From NCBI GenBank assembly GCA_022824525.1, contig JAJDZT010000134.1:1-44102 (forward strand): DNA of 44,102 nucleotides, written 5' to 3'. A program made the position numbers and the translations under genes. Under the pieces are notes generated by a model. It was not told the origin of the DNA, searched no databases, and worked only from the letters and a program-made list of their open reading frames with translations. The first letter of the stretch is position 1. Each line of letters starts with the position of its first letter. The stretch is from Silicimonas sp. (lineage in GTDB: Bacteria > Pseudomonadota > Alphaproteobacteria > Rhodobacterales > Rhodobacteraceae). Below are positions 16,143 to 24,834 of the stretch, piece after piece.

Positions 16143-17065
16143 GCCGGGTCGCCGTCATAGGCGGCGGCCTGATGGGCCATGGCATCGCGCTCACCTTCGC
16201 GCGGGCGGGCCACGATGTATCGGTTGCGGAGCCGGTAGATGAGATGCGGCACAGCCTGGTCGCCCGTGTGCGCGAAAGTCTAACGCTGCTTGGTGCGGCG
16301 ACGGACGAACTCAGCACTGCTGTGGGGCGGATCGAAACGCATCCGGCGGTTCCGGATGCCGTGAGTACTGCGGATTATGTGTTTGAAGCGGCACCGGAAA
16401 AGCTTGACCTCAAGCAAGCGCTTTTTGCTGAGATCGAGGCGCATGCACCCGCAGACGCCATCCTTGCGTCGAACACTTCTGTCATTCAGATCTCCAAAAT
16501 CATGAGCGGTCTCGCCACGCGTCACCGCGCGCTCGGAACCCATTGGTGGAACCCGCCGCACATGATCCCCTTGGTTGAGGTCGTCAAAACCGAGTGGACT
16601 GATCCGCACTGTGCGGATGCAATCCACGCTTTATTGGCCGAGGTCGGGAAAACCCCCGTCATGGTCGAGAAAGACGTGCCGGGCTTCATCGGCAACCGGT
16701 TGCAGCACGCGCTTTGGCGGGAGGCCATCAGTCTGGTGGAGAACGGCATTTGCACGGCGAAGGCGGTGGATGACGTGGTGAAAGCAAGCTTCGGACGTCG
16801 CCTCGCGGTCCTTGGACCGCTTGAGAACGCCGATCTGGTCGGGCTGGAACTGACGCAAGACATTCACCGGCAAGTGTTATTCGATCTGGAGACGTCGGAT
16901 GCGCCGTCGCCGATGCTTCAAGACATGATCGATGCCGGGCGCACTGGCATGGCAGCCGGGGCCGGGTTCATGGATTGGACGGACGACGATCTCGCTGCGA
17001 CGAAAGCGAGGATCGCTGATCATCTGAGAAAACTGGAGGGGATTCTGCCAGCCAAAAATACATAA
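16139..17065 (+). CDS. 3-hydroxyacyl-CoA dehydrogenase-family enzyme
   Basis: A 308-residue NAD-dependent dehydrogenase of the 3-hydroxyacyl-CoA dehydrogenase family. The Rossmann motif GGGLMG is at residues 8-13. The catalytic histidine is His135 in GTHWWNPPHMIPLVEV, where classical enzymes have HFFNP; the change to WW hints at an unusual substrate. The C-terminal domain segment DVPGFIGNRLQHALWREA follows. Family members outside beta-oxidation oxidise free 3-hydroxy acids, for example L-carnitine dehydrogenase, which is often paired with a BKACE enzyme. Here a BKACE is the last gene of the same run. A role in making the beta-keto acid that BKACE cleaves is thus a reasonable inference. ATG 16139 overlaps the SDR stop. 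Confidence 0.88.
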   Translation: MSRVAVIGGGLMGHGIALTFARAGHDVSVAEPVDEMRHSLVARVRESLTLLGAATDELSTAVGRIETHPAVPDAVSTADYVFEAAPEKLDLKQALFAEIEAHAPADAILASNTSVIQISKIMSGLATRHRALGTHWWNPPHMIPLVEVVKTEWTDPHCADAIHALLAEVGKTPVMVEKDVPGFIGNRLQHALWREAISLVENGICTAKAVDDVVKASFGRRLAVLGPLENADLVGLELTQDIHRQVLFDLETSDAPSPMLQDMIDAGRTGMAAGAGFMDWTDDDLAATKARIADHLRKLEGILPAKNT

Positions 17066-17175
17066 CACGGCGTTATATTGATCGGCGCGAATTGTATAAC
17101 TGTCGGCCATATAATGTTTAAGACTGGACCAGAAAATCGATCAAACGACGCAAAGTCGACGATGGGAGGAAACCG

Positions 17176-18444
17176 ATGAAAACCACAACAAGACGCCAAG
17201 TATTGGGCGGGTTGGCCGCAGGTGTTGCGACCCCGGCCATATTGACCTCGACACGGGCCTACGCCCAATCGCCCACGATCAAGGTCGGATTTGTGACGCC
17301 GTCGACCGGGCCGCTGGCCGGGTTTGCTGAGGCGGATGACTACATTCTTGAAGGCCTTCGTGCGCATTTCGCCGGCGGGGTGGAGAACAACGGCAAGTCC
17401 TACAACATCGAGATCATCAAGAAAGACAGCCAGTCCAACCCGAACCGGGCTGCTGAGGTTGCGGCCGAGCTGATCCTCGACGATGAGGTCGACATCATCA
17501 CGGCGGCTGCGACGCCGGACACGACCAACCCGGTAGCGGATCAGGCCGAGATCAACGAGATCCCTTGCATCACTACCGACGCACCATGGCAGCCGTACTT
17601 TTTCGGGCGCGGCGGCAACCCGGCGGAGGGCTTCGCCTATACCTACCACTTCTTCTGGGGCCTTGAGGATATCATCGCCAACTTCACAGGCCTCTGGAAT
17701 GACAGCGGGGTCGCCAAGAAAGTCGGCGGCTTGTTCCCGAACGATGCGGACGGCAACGCGTGGGGGCATCCCGAGTTGGGCCTGCCTGCTCCCTTGGCCG
17801 CGCAAGGGTTTGAGTTGACCGATCCGGGTCGGTATCAGCCGCTGACGGACGATTTCTCGAACTATATCAGCGCGTTCAAAGATGCGGGCGTTGAGATTGT
17901 AACAGGCGTGATGATCCCGCCAGATTTCGGAACCTTCTGGAGCCAGGCCGCACAGCAGGGCTTCCAGCCCAAGGTGGCGACCGTCGGCAAGGCGCTTCTG
18001 TTCCCGTCCGCGATCGAGGCTCTGGGCGACCGAGGTGTCGGTCTTTCGTCCGAGATCTGGTGGTCTCCGAACCACCCGTTCAACTCGTCTCTTACGGGCA
18101 TCTCGGCAGGTGATCTGGCAGCAGGTTACTCAGGCGCGACGGGTCGTCCTTGGACGCAGCCGATCGGGTTCAAGCACGCTCTCTTCGAAGTGGTGGCAGA
18201 TGTGATCGGGCGCGCGGAAGACCTCGAAGATGCCGATGCGGTCTCCTCCGCCATTGCAGCGACCAACATCAACACCATTGTCGGAACAGTGAACTGGTCA
18301 GCAGGACCGGTGCCGAACGTGACCAAGACGCCGCTCGTCTCCGGCCAGTGGCAGGATAATGGCAACGGTGTCGAGTTGGTGATCACCAACAACGCACAGG
18401 CGCCGGAAATCCCGGTCGGCGGCGAGTTGAAGCTGCTCGCCTAA
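17176..18444 (+). CDS. ABC transporter substrate-binding protein (Liv/branched-chain amino acid type)
   Basis: A 422-residue periplasmic binding protein of the type I (LivJ-like) fold. The N-terminus carries a likely Tat signal: twin arginine in TRRQVLGG followed by a hydrophobic stretch and an AYA cleavage site near residue 30. The mature protein begins with IKVGFVTPSTGPLAGF, typical of the family. A GGGAGG site lies before ATG 17176. It lies 110 bases after the dehydrogenase gene and is followed at once by two ATPase and two permease genes. Such importers take up amino acids but also many aromatic and aliphatic acids; the operon context argues for the pathway's own substrate rather than leucine. 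Confidence 0.93.
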   Translation: MKTTTRRQVLGGLAAGVATPAILTSTRAYAQSPTIKVGFVTPSTGPLAGFAEADDYILEGLRAHFAGGVENNGKSYNIEIIKKDSQSNPNRAAEVAAELILDDEVDIITAAATPDTTNPVADQAEINEIPCITTDAPWQPYFFGRGGNPAEGFAYTYHFFWGLEDIIANFTGLWNDSGVAKKVGGLFPNDADGNAWGHPELGLPAPLAAQGFELTDPGRYQPLTDDFSNYISAFKDAGVEIVTGVMIPPDFGTFWSQAAQQGFQPKVATVGKALLFPSAIEALGDRGVGLSSEIWWSPNHPFNSSLTGISAGDLAAGYSGATGRPWTQPIGFKHALFEVVADVIGRAEDLEDADAVSSAIAATNINTIVGTVNWSAGPVPNVTKTPLVSGQWQDNGNGVELVITNNAQAPEIPVGGELKLLA

Positions 18445-18452
18445 GCGAAAGG

Positions 18453-19181
18453 ATGTCCGCGCTTCTCTCCATCCAGGGGCTGCAAAAGTCCTTCGGCGCC
18501 GTTGTCGTCGCCGACGCCACGTCTTTCGATATCTCGGAAGGCGAGGCGGTGGGTATCCTGGGTCCGAACGGAGCGGGAAAAACGAGCCTTTTCAATCTGA
18601 TCACCGGCACTCTGAAAGCGGATGCTGGGCAGGTTGGTTTCGCAGGCGCGGACATCACCACACACTCAGCGGCGGCGCGATGCAAAGCAGGCATCGCGCG
18701 GTCTTTTCAGATTCCGCAGCCCTTTGGCGGCATGACAGTCTTCGAGAATGCTCTCGTTGGCGCAACGCAAGGGGCGGGCTTGTCCGGTCACGAGGCGGAA
18801 GAGCATGCACTCTCGGTATTGGACGACACCGGGCTTTTAGCAAAAGCGAATGCTAGGGCGGGCACGCTGACGCTCCTCGAGCGCAAAAGACTGGAGCTGA
18901 CCCGCGCGCTTTCCGCCAAGCCGAAACTTCTCTTGCTTGATGAGATCGCTGGGGGGCTGACCGAGGCTGAGTGCCATTCGTTGATTGCCACAATCCAGAG
19001 TATCCACGCCCGAGGCACCACGATTGTCTGGATTGAGCATGTCATCCACGCACTTCTGGCTGTGGTCGAACGCATCATCGTGATCGATTTCGGCAAGAAG
19101 ATTGCCGAGGGGGACCCGAAGACCATCATGGAGAGTCCTGAAGTAAAAGAGATTTATCTCGGGGTCGATCCAGATGCCTGA
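18453..19181 (+). CDS. livG: Liv-type ABC transporter ATP-binding protein, LivG-like
   Basis: A 242-residue ATPase that powers the Liv-type importer. Walker A is GPNGAGKT at 37-44 and Walker B ends in LLLLDE with Asp163-Glu164. The ABC signature is diverged: the usual LSYGEQ-like motif reads LTLLERKRLELTRAL. This falls within variation seen in LivG proteins, but no glycine is left. The C-terminal GDPKTIMESPEVKEIYLG is characteristic of LivG. It starts 8 bases after the binding-protein stop and overlaps the next ATPase gene by 8 bases. Confidence 0.9.
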   Translation: MSALLSIQGLQKSFGAVVVADATSFDISEGEAVGILGPNGAGKTSLFNLITGTLKADAGQVGFAGADITTHSAAARCKAGIARSFQIPQPFGGMTVFENALVGATQGAGLSGHEAEEHALSVLDDTGLLAKANARAGTLTLLERKRLELTRALSAKPKLLLLDEIAGGLTEAECHSLIATIQSIHARGTTIVWIEHVIHALLAVVERIIVIDFGKKIAEGDPKTIMESPEVKEIYLGVDPDA

Positions 19182-19884
19182 GGCCTTGCTGACCCTTTCC
19201 GGCCTTGACGCCCACTACGGAGATTTCCAAGCGCTTTACGGATTGGATATGTCCATCGGTGAGGGCGAGGTGATCGCCATCATTGGTGCAAACGGTGCCG
19301 GAAAAACGACGCTGATGCGTTCGATCTCTGGACTGTTGAAGAACCGCGCTGACGGGGTCAGCTATAGAGGGCAGGCCATAGGCGCGCTTCGGGCAGATCA
19401 GGTGGCCGAACTTGGGATTGCACTGGTGCCGGAAGGTCGCCAGTTGTTCCCGTCGCTTTCGGTCGAAGAAAACCTGATGATCGGCGGCAAGGTCGGACGT
19501 CCAGGCCATTGGTCATTGCAAACGGTCTATGAGCTCTTCCCGATCCTCGAAGAGCGGCGCCATCAAGCGTCGACTTCTCTATCGGGCGGCCAGCAACAGA
19601 TGGTGGCCATCGGGCGAGCGCTGATGGCCAACCCTGACCTGATCCTATTTGACGAGATTTCGCTCGGACTTGCTCCGGTCATCATCCGCCAGATTTACGA
19701 GGCTCTGCCGGGCATCGTCGGGCAGGGGATGACGGCGATGATTGTCGAACAGGACATTGCGCAGGCGCTCAAGGTTTCGTCGCGTGTCTACTGCCTGCAA
19801 GAGGGGCGGATTTCGCTGGAAGGTGCGACGGGCGACGTCACCCACGACCAGATCACCGCCGCTTACTTCGGGATGGACGCATGA
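19174..19884 (+). CDS. livF: Liv-type ABC transporter ATP-binding protein, LivF-like
   Basis: A 236-residue ATPase, the partner of the LivG-like subunit. Walker A GANGAGKT is at 38-45, and the signature motif LSGGQQQM starts at residue 136 and is intact, unlike that of the LivG partner. Walker B ([13 protein letters not shown]) follows. The [21 protein letters not shown] stretch is typical of LivF. The gene overlaps both neighbours by a few bases. Confidence 0.92.
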   Translation: MPEALLTLSGLDAHYGDFQALYGLDMSIGEGEVIAIIGANGAGKTTLMRSISGLLKNRADGVSYRGQAIGALRADQVAELGIALVPEGRQLFPSLSVEENLMIGGKVGRPGHWSLQTVYELFPILEERRHQASTSLSGGQQQMVAIGRALMANPDLILFDEISLGLAPVIIRQIYEALPGIVGQGMTAMIVEQDIAQALKVSSRVYCLQEGRISLEGATGDVTHDQITAAYFGMDA

Positions 19885-20747
19885 TCGAGTGGACCGGCGT
19901 CATCGTGCAAGGCGTCCTATTGGGCGGGCTTTACGCGCTTTTCGCCGCTGGGCTGTCGCTCATATTCGGCGTGATGCGGCTGGTGAACATTGCCCACGGC
20001 GATCTGATCATCCTCGCTGCCTACATGGGGCTGACGACGACGGTGATGCTTGGTGTGCATCCGTTTCTCGCTTTGCTGATCGTGATGCCTGTGATGGCTG
20101 GGCTGGGATATGTCCTGCAACGAGGTATCCTTAACCAGACGTTGGGCGACGACATCCTGCCGCCTTTGCTGGTGACCTTCGGTCTTTCGGTGATCATCCA
20201 GAATGCGCTCTTGGAGACCTATACGGCTGACCCGCGAAAGCTCGACGGTGGAGGCATTGAGGTCGCCAGTATCGATATGGGTGGCCTCGCCATTGGGGTA
20301 CTGCCGTTGATGACGTTCCTCATCGCGGTTGCTGTGATCGCAGGGCTTCAGTTCATCTTCTATCGCACGGCCCTCGGCCGAGGTTTCCGGGCGGTCAGCG
20401 ACAATCAGGACATCGCGCAGCTTATGGGTCTCAACAAGGCGCATGTCTTTGGCCTTGCCATGGCATTGGCACTCGCCGTTGTCGCGATTGCCGGCATCCT
20501 TCTCGGAATGCGCACCAGCTTTGATCCAGCCATCGGCGGCGGTCGCCTGATCTTCGGGTTCGAAGCCGTGATCATCGGGGGCCTCGGGAATCTCTGGGGC
20601 ACTCTGGCGGGCGGTGTCATCCTAGGTGTCGCGCAGACCATCGGGGCCAAGATTGACCCGGGTTTCCAGATCCTCGCGGGTCACATCGCTTTCCTGATCG
20701 TCCTTGCCGTCCGTCCCAACGGCCTCTTACCGAGGGTGGAACATTGA
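19881..20747 (+). CDS. livH: Liv-type ABC transporter permease, LivH-like
   Basis: A 288-residue membrane permease with about eight hydrophobic segments. Typical LivH blocks are present: GGLYALFAAGLSLIFGVMRLVNIAHGD near the N-terminus, RAVSDNQDIAQLMGLN in the cytoplasmic loop, and GFEAVIIGGLGNLWGTLAGGV near the C-terminus. It overlaps the LivF gene by four bases (ATGA) and its stop overlaps the next start. Confidence 0.93.
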   Translation: MIEWTGVIVQGVLLGGLYALFAAGLSLIFGVMRLVNIAHGDLIILAAYMGLTTTVMLGVHPFLALLIVMPVMAGLGYVLQRGILNQTLGDDILPPLLVTFGLSVIIQNALLETYTADPRKLDGGGIEVASIDMGGLAIGVLPLMTFLIAVAVIAGLQFIFYRTALGRGFRAVSDNQDIAQLMGLNKAHVFGLAMALALAVVAIAGILLGMRTSFDPAIGGGRLIFGFEAVIIGGLGNLWGTLAGGVILGVAQTIGAKIDPGFQILAGHIAFLIVLAVRPNGLLPRVEH

Positions 20748-21751
20748 GCGCCGCGACCGTCACCCGTTCTACCCGTGCCTCGCGCATCGCGATGGTGCTC
20801 GGGCTATTGGGGCTGGTCGTTTTGGCTGCCGCGCCGTGGTGGGCGGGCAGGGCGGATCTGCGGCTGATGGGAGAAATTTATCTCTACCTTTCATTAGCTT
20901 GTCTCTGGAACCTCATGGCAGGTTACGCCGGTTTGGTGAGCGTTGGCCAACAAGCCTATGTCGGCTTCGGCGGCTACATGCTGTTCGCGCTGACGGTGTT
21001 CGCGGGCCTCAATCCGGTGGTGGCCATCCTTGTCGGCGCGCTGCTCGCAGCGGCGATATCCATACCTATCGCAACGCTCATCTTCCGCCTCAAGGGCGCA
21101 TACTTCGCCATCGGCACCTGGGTCGTGGCGGAGGTCTTCCGCCTGTCCTTCGCTCAAATCCAGGCGCTTGGCGGCGGCTCCGGTTCTTCGCTGCCTGTCG
21201 CCGTCGTGAAGGAACTCGGTGCGAAGAAAGCGGCCCGCGAGGCAACATCCTATTGGCTCGCCCTCGGCGCTGCCGTGATCGTCTTGTTTGCGGTTTATTT
21301 CTTCCTGCGCTCGCGCCGCGGCCTCGCCCTGACCGCCATTCGCGACAGCGAGGTCGCCGCCTCTGGCCTCGGCATCGACATCTGGCGCACAAAGCTTGAG
21401 GTCTACGTTGTGACCTCCGCTTTCACCGCGATCATCGGTGGTCTGATCTTCTTGCAAAAGCTCCGCATCTCGCCTGACGCCGCCTTCAGTGTGAATGACT
21501 GGACCGCTTTCGTGATTTTCATTGTCGTGATCGGCGGCATCGGCACGCTTGAAGGACCGATCATCGGCACGCTCCTGTTCTTTGCGTTGCGGGAAGTGCT
21601 CGCCGACTACGGGACGATCTACCTGATGGTGCTCGGTCTTGTTGCGATTGTCGTGATGCTGAAAGCGCCCAAAGGCGTCTGGGGCCTGATCCGCGACCGA
21701 TACGATCTCGAGCTCTTCCCATTGTCCTACCGCGTCCGGCAGAAAGACTGA
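20744..21751 (+). CDS. livM: Liv-type ABC transporter permease, LivM-like
   Basis: A 335-residue second permease of the importer. The family blocks NLMAGYAGLVSVGQQAYVG, LKGAYFAIGTWVVAEVFR, AIRDSEVAASGLGI and FIVVIGGIGTLEGPIIGTL are present. Translation appears to start with TTG at 20744, which overlaps the LivH stop TGA, so coupled translation is likely. Only four bases separate its stop from the BKACE start, so importer and enzyme are probably one transcript. Confidence 0.92.
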   Translation: MSAATVTRSTRASRIAMVLGLLGLVVLAAAPWWAGRADLRLMGEIYLYLSLACLWNLMAGYAGLVSVGQQAYVGFGGYMLFALTVFAGLNPVVAILVGALLAAAISIPIATLIFRLKGAYFAIGTWVVAEVFRLSFAQIQALGGGSGSSLPVAVVKELGAKKAAREATSYWLALGAAVIVLFAVYFFLRSRRGLALTAIRDSEVAASGLGIDIWRTKLEVYVVTSAFTAIIGGLIFLQKLRISPDAAFSVNDWTAFVIFIVVIGGIGTLEGPIIGTLLFFALREVLADYGTIYLMVLGLVAIVVMLKAPKGVWGLIRDRYDLELFPLSYRVRQKD

Positions 21752-21755
21752 CCTC

Positions 21756-22688
21756 ATGGCCCAAAAACCCAAAGTCATCATCACCTGTGCCGTCACGGGC
21801 GCGATCCACACCCCGACCATGTCAGAGCACTTGCCGGTCACGCATGACGAGATTGCGACGGGGGCGATTGAGGCAGCAGAGGCGGGGGCGGCGATCCTGC
21901 ATCTGCACACCCGCGATCCGGAAGATGGGCGCCCCGCAGTTGAACCCGAGCACTACACCGGCATGCTCGCCCGCGTGAAGCAATCGACCAATGCAGTCGT
22001 CAATATCACCACCGGCGGCGCGCCGACAATGTTGATCAAAGAGCGTCTCCGGGCGGCGGAGCAGTTCAGCCCCGAGATGTGCTCGCTTAACATGGGCTCG
22101 ATGAACTTCGCATTTCATCCGCTTGCCGCGCGATACGAAAGCTACAAGTACGATTGGGAAGAAGCGTATATCAAAGGCTCTGAAGCCAATATCTTCCGCA
22201 ATACCTTTGCCGACATCAAAGAGGCGGCCGAACGTCTTGCCCCTCACAACATCAAATTCGAGCACGAATGTTATGACGTCGGGCATCTCTACAATCTCAA
22301 GTTCTGCATGGATATCGGCCTCTTCAAACCGCCGGTCTTCCTGCAATTCGTGATGGGGATCCTTGGTGGGATTGGCTCGGATATCGAGAACCTCGTCTTC
22401 ATGAAGAAGACCGCCGACAAACTTCTGGGCGATAATTATCGTTGGTCCGTTCTGGCGGCGGGAGCGGCACAAATGCCTATGGCGACGACTGCGAGCCAGA
22501 TGGGCGGCAATGTGCGTGTGGGGCTGGAAGATAGCCTGTTTATCAAACGCGGCGAATTGGCCACATCCAACGCGCAACAGGTCGAAAAGATCCGGCGGAT
22601 TGTCGAGGACCTTGGCTCAGAGATCGCAACGCCGGATGAGGCGCGCGAGATCCTCGATTTGAAGGGTGGCGACCGGGTGGGTTTCTAA
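21756..22688 (+). CDS. Beta-keto acid cleavage enzyme (BKACE, DUF849 family)
   Basis: A 310-residue TIM-barrel zinc enzyme of the BKACE family. Family enzymes react a beta-keto acid with acetyl-CoA to give acetoacetate and a shorter CoA ester. The zinc ligands are visible: His49 and His51 in HLHTRD, and Glu258 in GLEDS. The early glutamate that is a metal ligand in the lysine-fermentation enzyme Kce is not found here; the TGA block continues with IHTP, as in another BKACE subfamily. Known substrates in the family include 3-keto-5-aminohexanoate, dehydrocarnitine and other beta-keto acids. With a maleylacetate reductase gene 1 kb downstream, 3-oxoadipate is a candidate substrate. The beta-keto acid made by the SDR/dehydrogenase of its own operon is the other. 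It is the last gene of the IclR-side operon and converges on the LysR gene. Confidence 0.9.
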   Translation: MAQKPKVIITCAVTGAIHTPTMSEHLPVTHDEIATGAIEAAEAGAAILHLHTRDPEDGRPAVEPEHYTGMLARVKQSTNAVVNITTGGAPTMLIKERLRAAEQFSPEMCSLNMGSMNFAFHPLAARYESYKYDWEEAYIKGSEANIFRNTFADIKEAAERLAPHNIKFEHECYDVGHLYNLKFCMDIGLFKPPVFLQFVMGILGGIGSDIENLVFMKKTADKLLGDNYRWSVLAAGAAQMPMATTASQMGGNVRVGLEDSLFIKRGELATSNAQQVEKIRRIVEDLGSEIATPDEAREILDLKGGDRVGF

Positions 22689-22702
22689 CGCCCAGCCGTT
22701 GA

Positions 22703-23653
22703 TCACGACCTCCAAAGACTATTCTGCTCTCGCCGCTGCATCAGTTCGTTGAGCGAAGCGAACTCGGCTTTGACGAATTTTACCAGCTTGTCGGTGGCCG
22801 AAGAACCTGCCGTCGATTTGGCTGCAAGGATGCAGAGATGCCGGTCGGGGTCGCCGATCCGAATGGAGAGGGCCGACAGCGCGTTCTGACGTCTTAACAT
22901 GTAGACGACGGAGTAGGGGAGTACGGTGAGCGAGTCCGAACTCGCCAAGACCGCCGTGACCGAGGCCAGCGAACCGCCCGAGAAACTTACCTTGAAGTCG
23001 CGCATCCCGATCCCATCGAGAACGGCCCGCAAGTCGTGATAGAGCGGGCTGTCCGGCGGTGGCGCGATCCAGGGGTATTGTGCGATCTCGGAGAGCCGGA
23101 CCGAGGACTTGCGCGCTAATGGGTGCCCGATGCGACAGGCGATCACGTTGCGGCCGGGCAGGATCTGCCGCGCTTCTATGTGGGGTGGTATTTCGCTTGA
23201 GCGGATCGGGACAATCCCCACGTCGAGCGTGCCGTTGGTGATCATGTCGATCACATCGCGGGCGTAGCCGTAGCTCTGGTTGATGTGGATGTCCGGGTAC
23301 TCGGACTGGAACGACGCGATGATGGGGGACACCACCCCGTCGATGAAGAACGGTGAGCCCGCCACACGAACCGCGCCCCGAAGCCCGCCTTTGAATTGCT
23401 GCACGACGGTTGATGCGGTCGCTCCGGCTGCTCGGATTTTGCGACCCTCTTCGGCGAGGCGATGGCAGAATTCGGTTGGCTGCAAGGGGCGGCGATTGGG
23501 CTCGAAGAGTGCAATTCCAAGCCGTTCCTCCAGCATCGAAAGTGAGCGGGACACACTGGGTTGCGACTTGCCAAGCGCCGAAGCGCCTTCGGTCAATCCG
23601 CCGTGGTCAACAATGGCTGCAAGGATTTCGAGGTGGCGCGGATCAATCTTCAT
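22703..23653 (-). CDS. LysR-family transcriptional regulator
   Basis: A 316-residue LysR-type regulator. The N-terminal helix-turn-helix is at about residues 3-62 (HLEILAAIVDHGGLTEGASALGKSQPSVSRSL in outline), and the effector-binding domain starts near residue 90. It is divergent from the maleylacetate reductase gene with a 91-base gap, the standard LysR arrangement, so it probably activates module B (23745-32415) in response to a pathway intermediate. Homologues in catabolic clusters bind ring-cleavage products such as muconates; that is family knowledge and not proof here. Confidence 0.92.
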   Translation of the reverse strand: MKIDPRHLEILAAIVDHGGLTEGASALGKSQPSVSRSLSMLEERLGIALFEPNRRPLQPTEFCHRLAEEGRKIRAAGATASTVVQQFKGGLRGAVRVAGSPFFIDGVVSPIIASFQSEYPDIHINQSYGYARDVIDMITNGTLDVGIVPIRSSEIPPHIEARQILPGRNVIACRIGHPLARKSSVRLSEIAQYPWIAPPPDSPLYHDLRAVLDGIGMRDFKVSFSGGSLASVTAVLASSDSLTVLPYSVVYMLRRQNALSALSIRIGDPDRHLCILAAKSTAGSSATDKLVKFVKAEFASLNELMQRREQNSLWRS

Positions 23654-23683
23654 AACTCTATGTTATGTAGTGTGGTGTGAATT

Positions 23684-23695
23684 CGATCAAGATCG
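23684..23695. promoter_or_regulatory. Short dyad in the LysR/maleylacetate reductase gap
   Basis: CGATCAAGATCG is an inverted repeat with 5-base arms and a 2-base centre, about 30 bases from the LysR start. A second, weaker dyad (TGCG-6 bases-CGCA) lies about 20 bases to its right. Either could belong to the LysR binding region. Neither fits the T-N11-A rule exactly. Confidence 0.3.
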
Positions 23696-23744
23696 CATTT
23701 TTCAGCGTTAACCTGCGAAGATACGCAGCAATGAGAGCGCGGGA

Positions 23745-24806
23745 ATGCTGGCGGTCGATCAAGCAATTTCAGAACAAGTCGTGCGATTTGGTGCGGGTAT
23801 CCGGCATCATATACTTGATGTTCTGGAGGAGATTGAGTGCCAACGCGCCTTGGTGCTGTCTACGCCCCAGCAGTCCGATGCGGCGATGGACCTTGCAGCT
23901 GGCCTTAACGGTCATATCGCCGGGATATATACCCGCGCGACGATGCACACGCCCGTGGATGTCACCGAAGATGCGCTGTGCCATGCACGCGAGGTCAACG
24001 CTGATTGCTTCGTGGCTCTGGGTGGGGGGTCGACCACCGGGTTGGGCAAGGCCTTGGCGCTGCGCACCGACCTGCCCCAGATCGTGATCCCAACCACCTA
24101 TGCCGGGAGCGAAGCGACCCCGATTCTCGGCCAGACCGAGAATGGTGTAAAAACAACGCTGACGGACGCGAAAGTCTTGCCGGAAGTCATTCTCTACGAC
24201 CCCGAACTGGTCGTCACTCTGCCACCGGCGATGACAGTGACCAGTGGATTGAACGCCATGGCGCACGCGGCGGAGGCGCTTTACGCGCAGGATCGTACCG
24301 AAGCAACGACCGGGCTTTCCAAGGAAGGCCTGCGTGCCTTCGTCGAGGCTTTGCCAAAGGTTCTTGCCGACCCGCAAGATATCCGTGCCCGCGAAGAAAC
24401 GCAGCGTGGCGCTTACGCTTGCGGAGCGGTTTTGGGCGCGGTCGGCATGGCGCTCCATCACAAGCTTTGTCACACGTTGGGCGGCTCCTTCGATCTGCCG
24501 CATGCCGAGACCCACGCGATTGTGTTGCCGCACGCCGTCCATTTCAACGCCGAGGCCGTTCCAGAGCTTTTGGCGCCCATCAGTGACCTGCTCGGTGGTC
24601 GGACGCCGGGCGTTGCACTTTGGGATTTTGCCAAGTCGTTGAATGCACCTTTGGCGCTTCGCGATCTCGGCCTGACAGAAAACGATCTGGATCGTGCGAC
24701 CGAGATCGCGCTTTCGAAACCATACTGGAACCCGCGCGAAATCACCGCCGACGGCATTCGCGCGCTTTTGCAAAACGCCTGGAGCGGGGAGGCTCCGGGC
24801 ACCTGA
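23745..24806 (+). CDS. Maleylacetate reductase (iron-containing alcohol dehydrogenase family)
   Basis: A 353-residue NAD(P)H-dependent enzyme that reduces maleylacetate to 3-oxoadipate, the step after hydroxyquinol or chlorocatechol ring cleavage. It begins with the family strand EQVVRFGAG and has the nucleotide-binding GGGST at 93-97, the PTTYAGSE block at 116-123, and the active-site helix MALHHKLCHTLGG with His238, His239 and His243. LPHAETHAIVLPH follows. All are characteristic of maleylacetate reductases rather than of true iron alcohol dehydrogenases. It is the first gene of module B, next to the divergent LysR gene and followed by the flavin monooxygenase. Length is normal. Some relatives also remove a 2-halogen from chloromaleylacetate. 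Confidence 0.93.
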   Translation: MLAVDQAISEQVVRFGAGIRHHILDVLEEIECQRALVLSTPQQSDAAMDLAAGLNGHIAGIYTRATMHTPVDVTEDALCHAREVNADCFVALGGGSTTGLGKALALRTDLPQIVIPTTYAGSEATPILGQTENGVKTTLTDAKVLPEVILYDPELVVTLPPAMTVTSGLNAMAHAAEALYAQDRTEATTGLSKEGLRAFVEALPKVLADPQDIRAREETQRGAYACGAVLGAVGMALHHKLCHTLGGSFDLPHAETHAIVLPHAVHFNAEAVPELLAPISDLLGGRTPGVALWDFAKSLNAPLALRDLGLTENDLDRATEIALSKPYWNPREITADGIRALLQNAWSGEAPGT

Positions 24807-24834
24807 AGACACGACCTTGGGAGGACCGCCGAAA

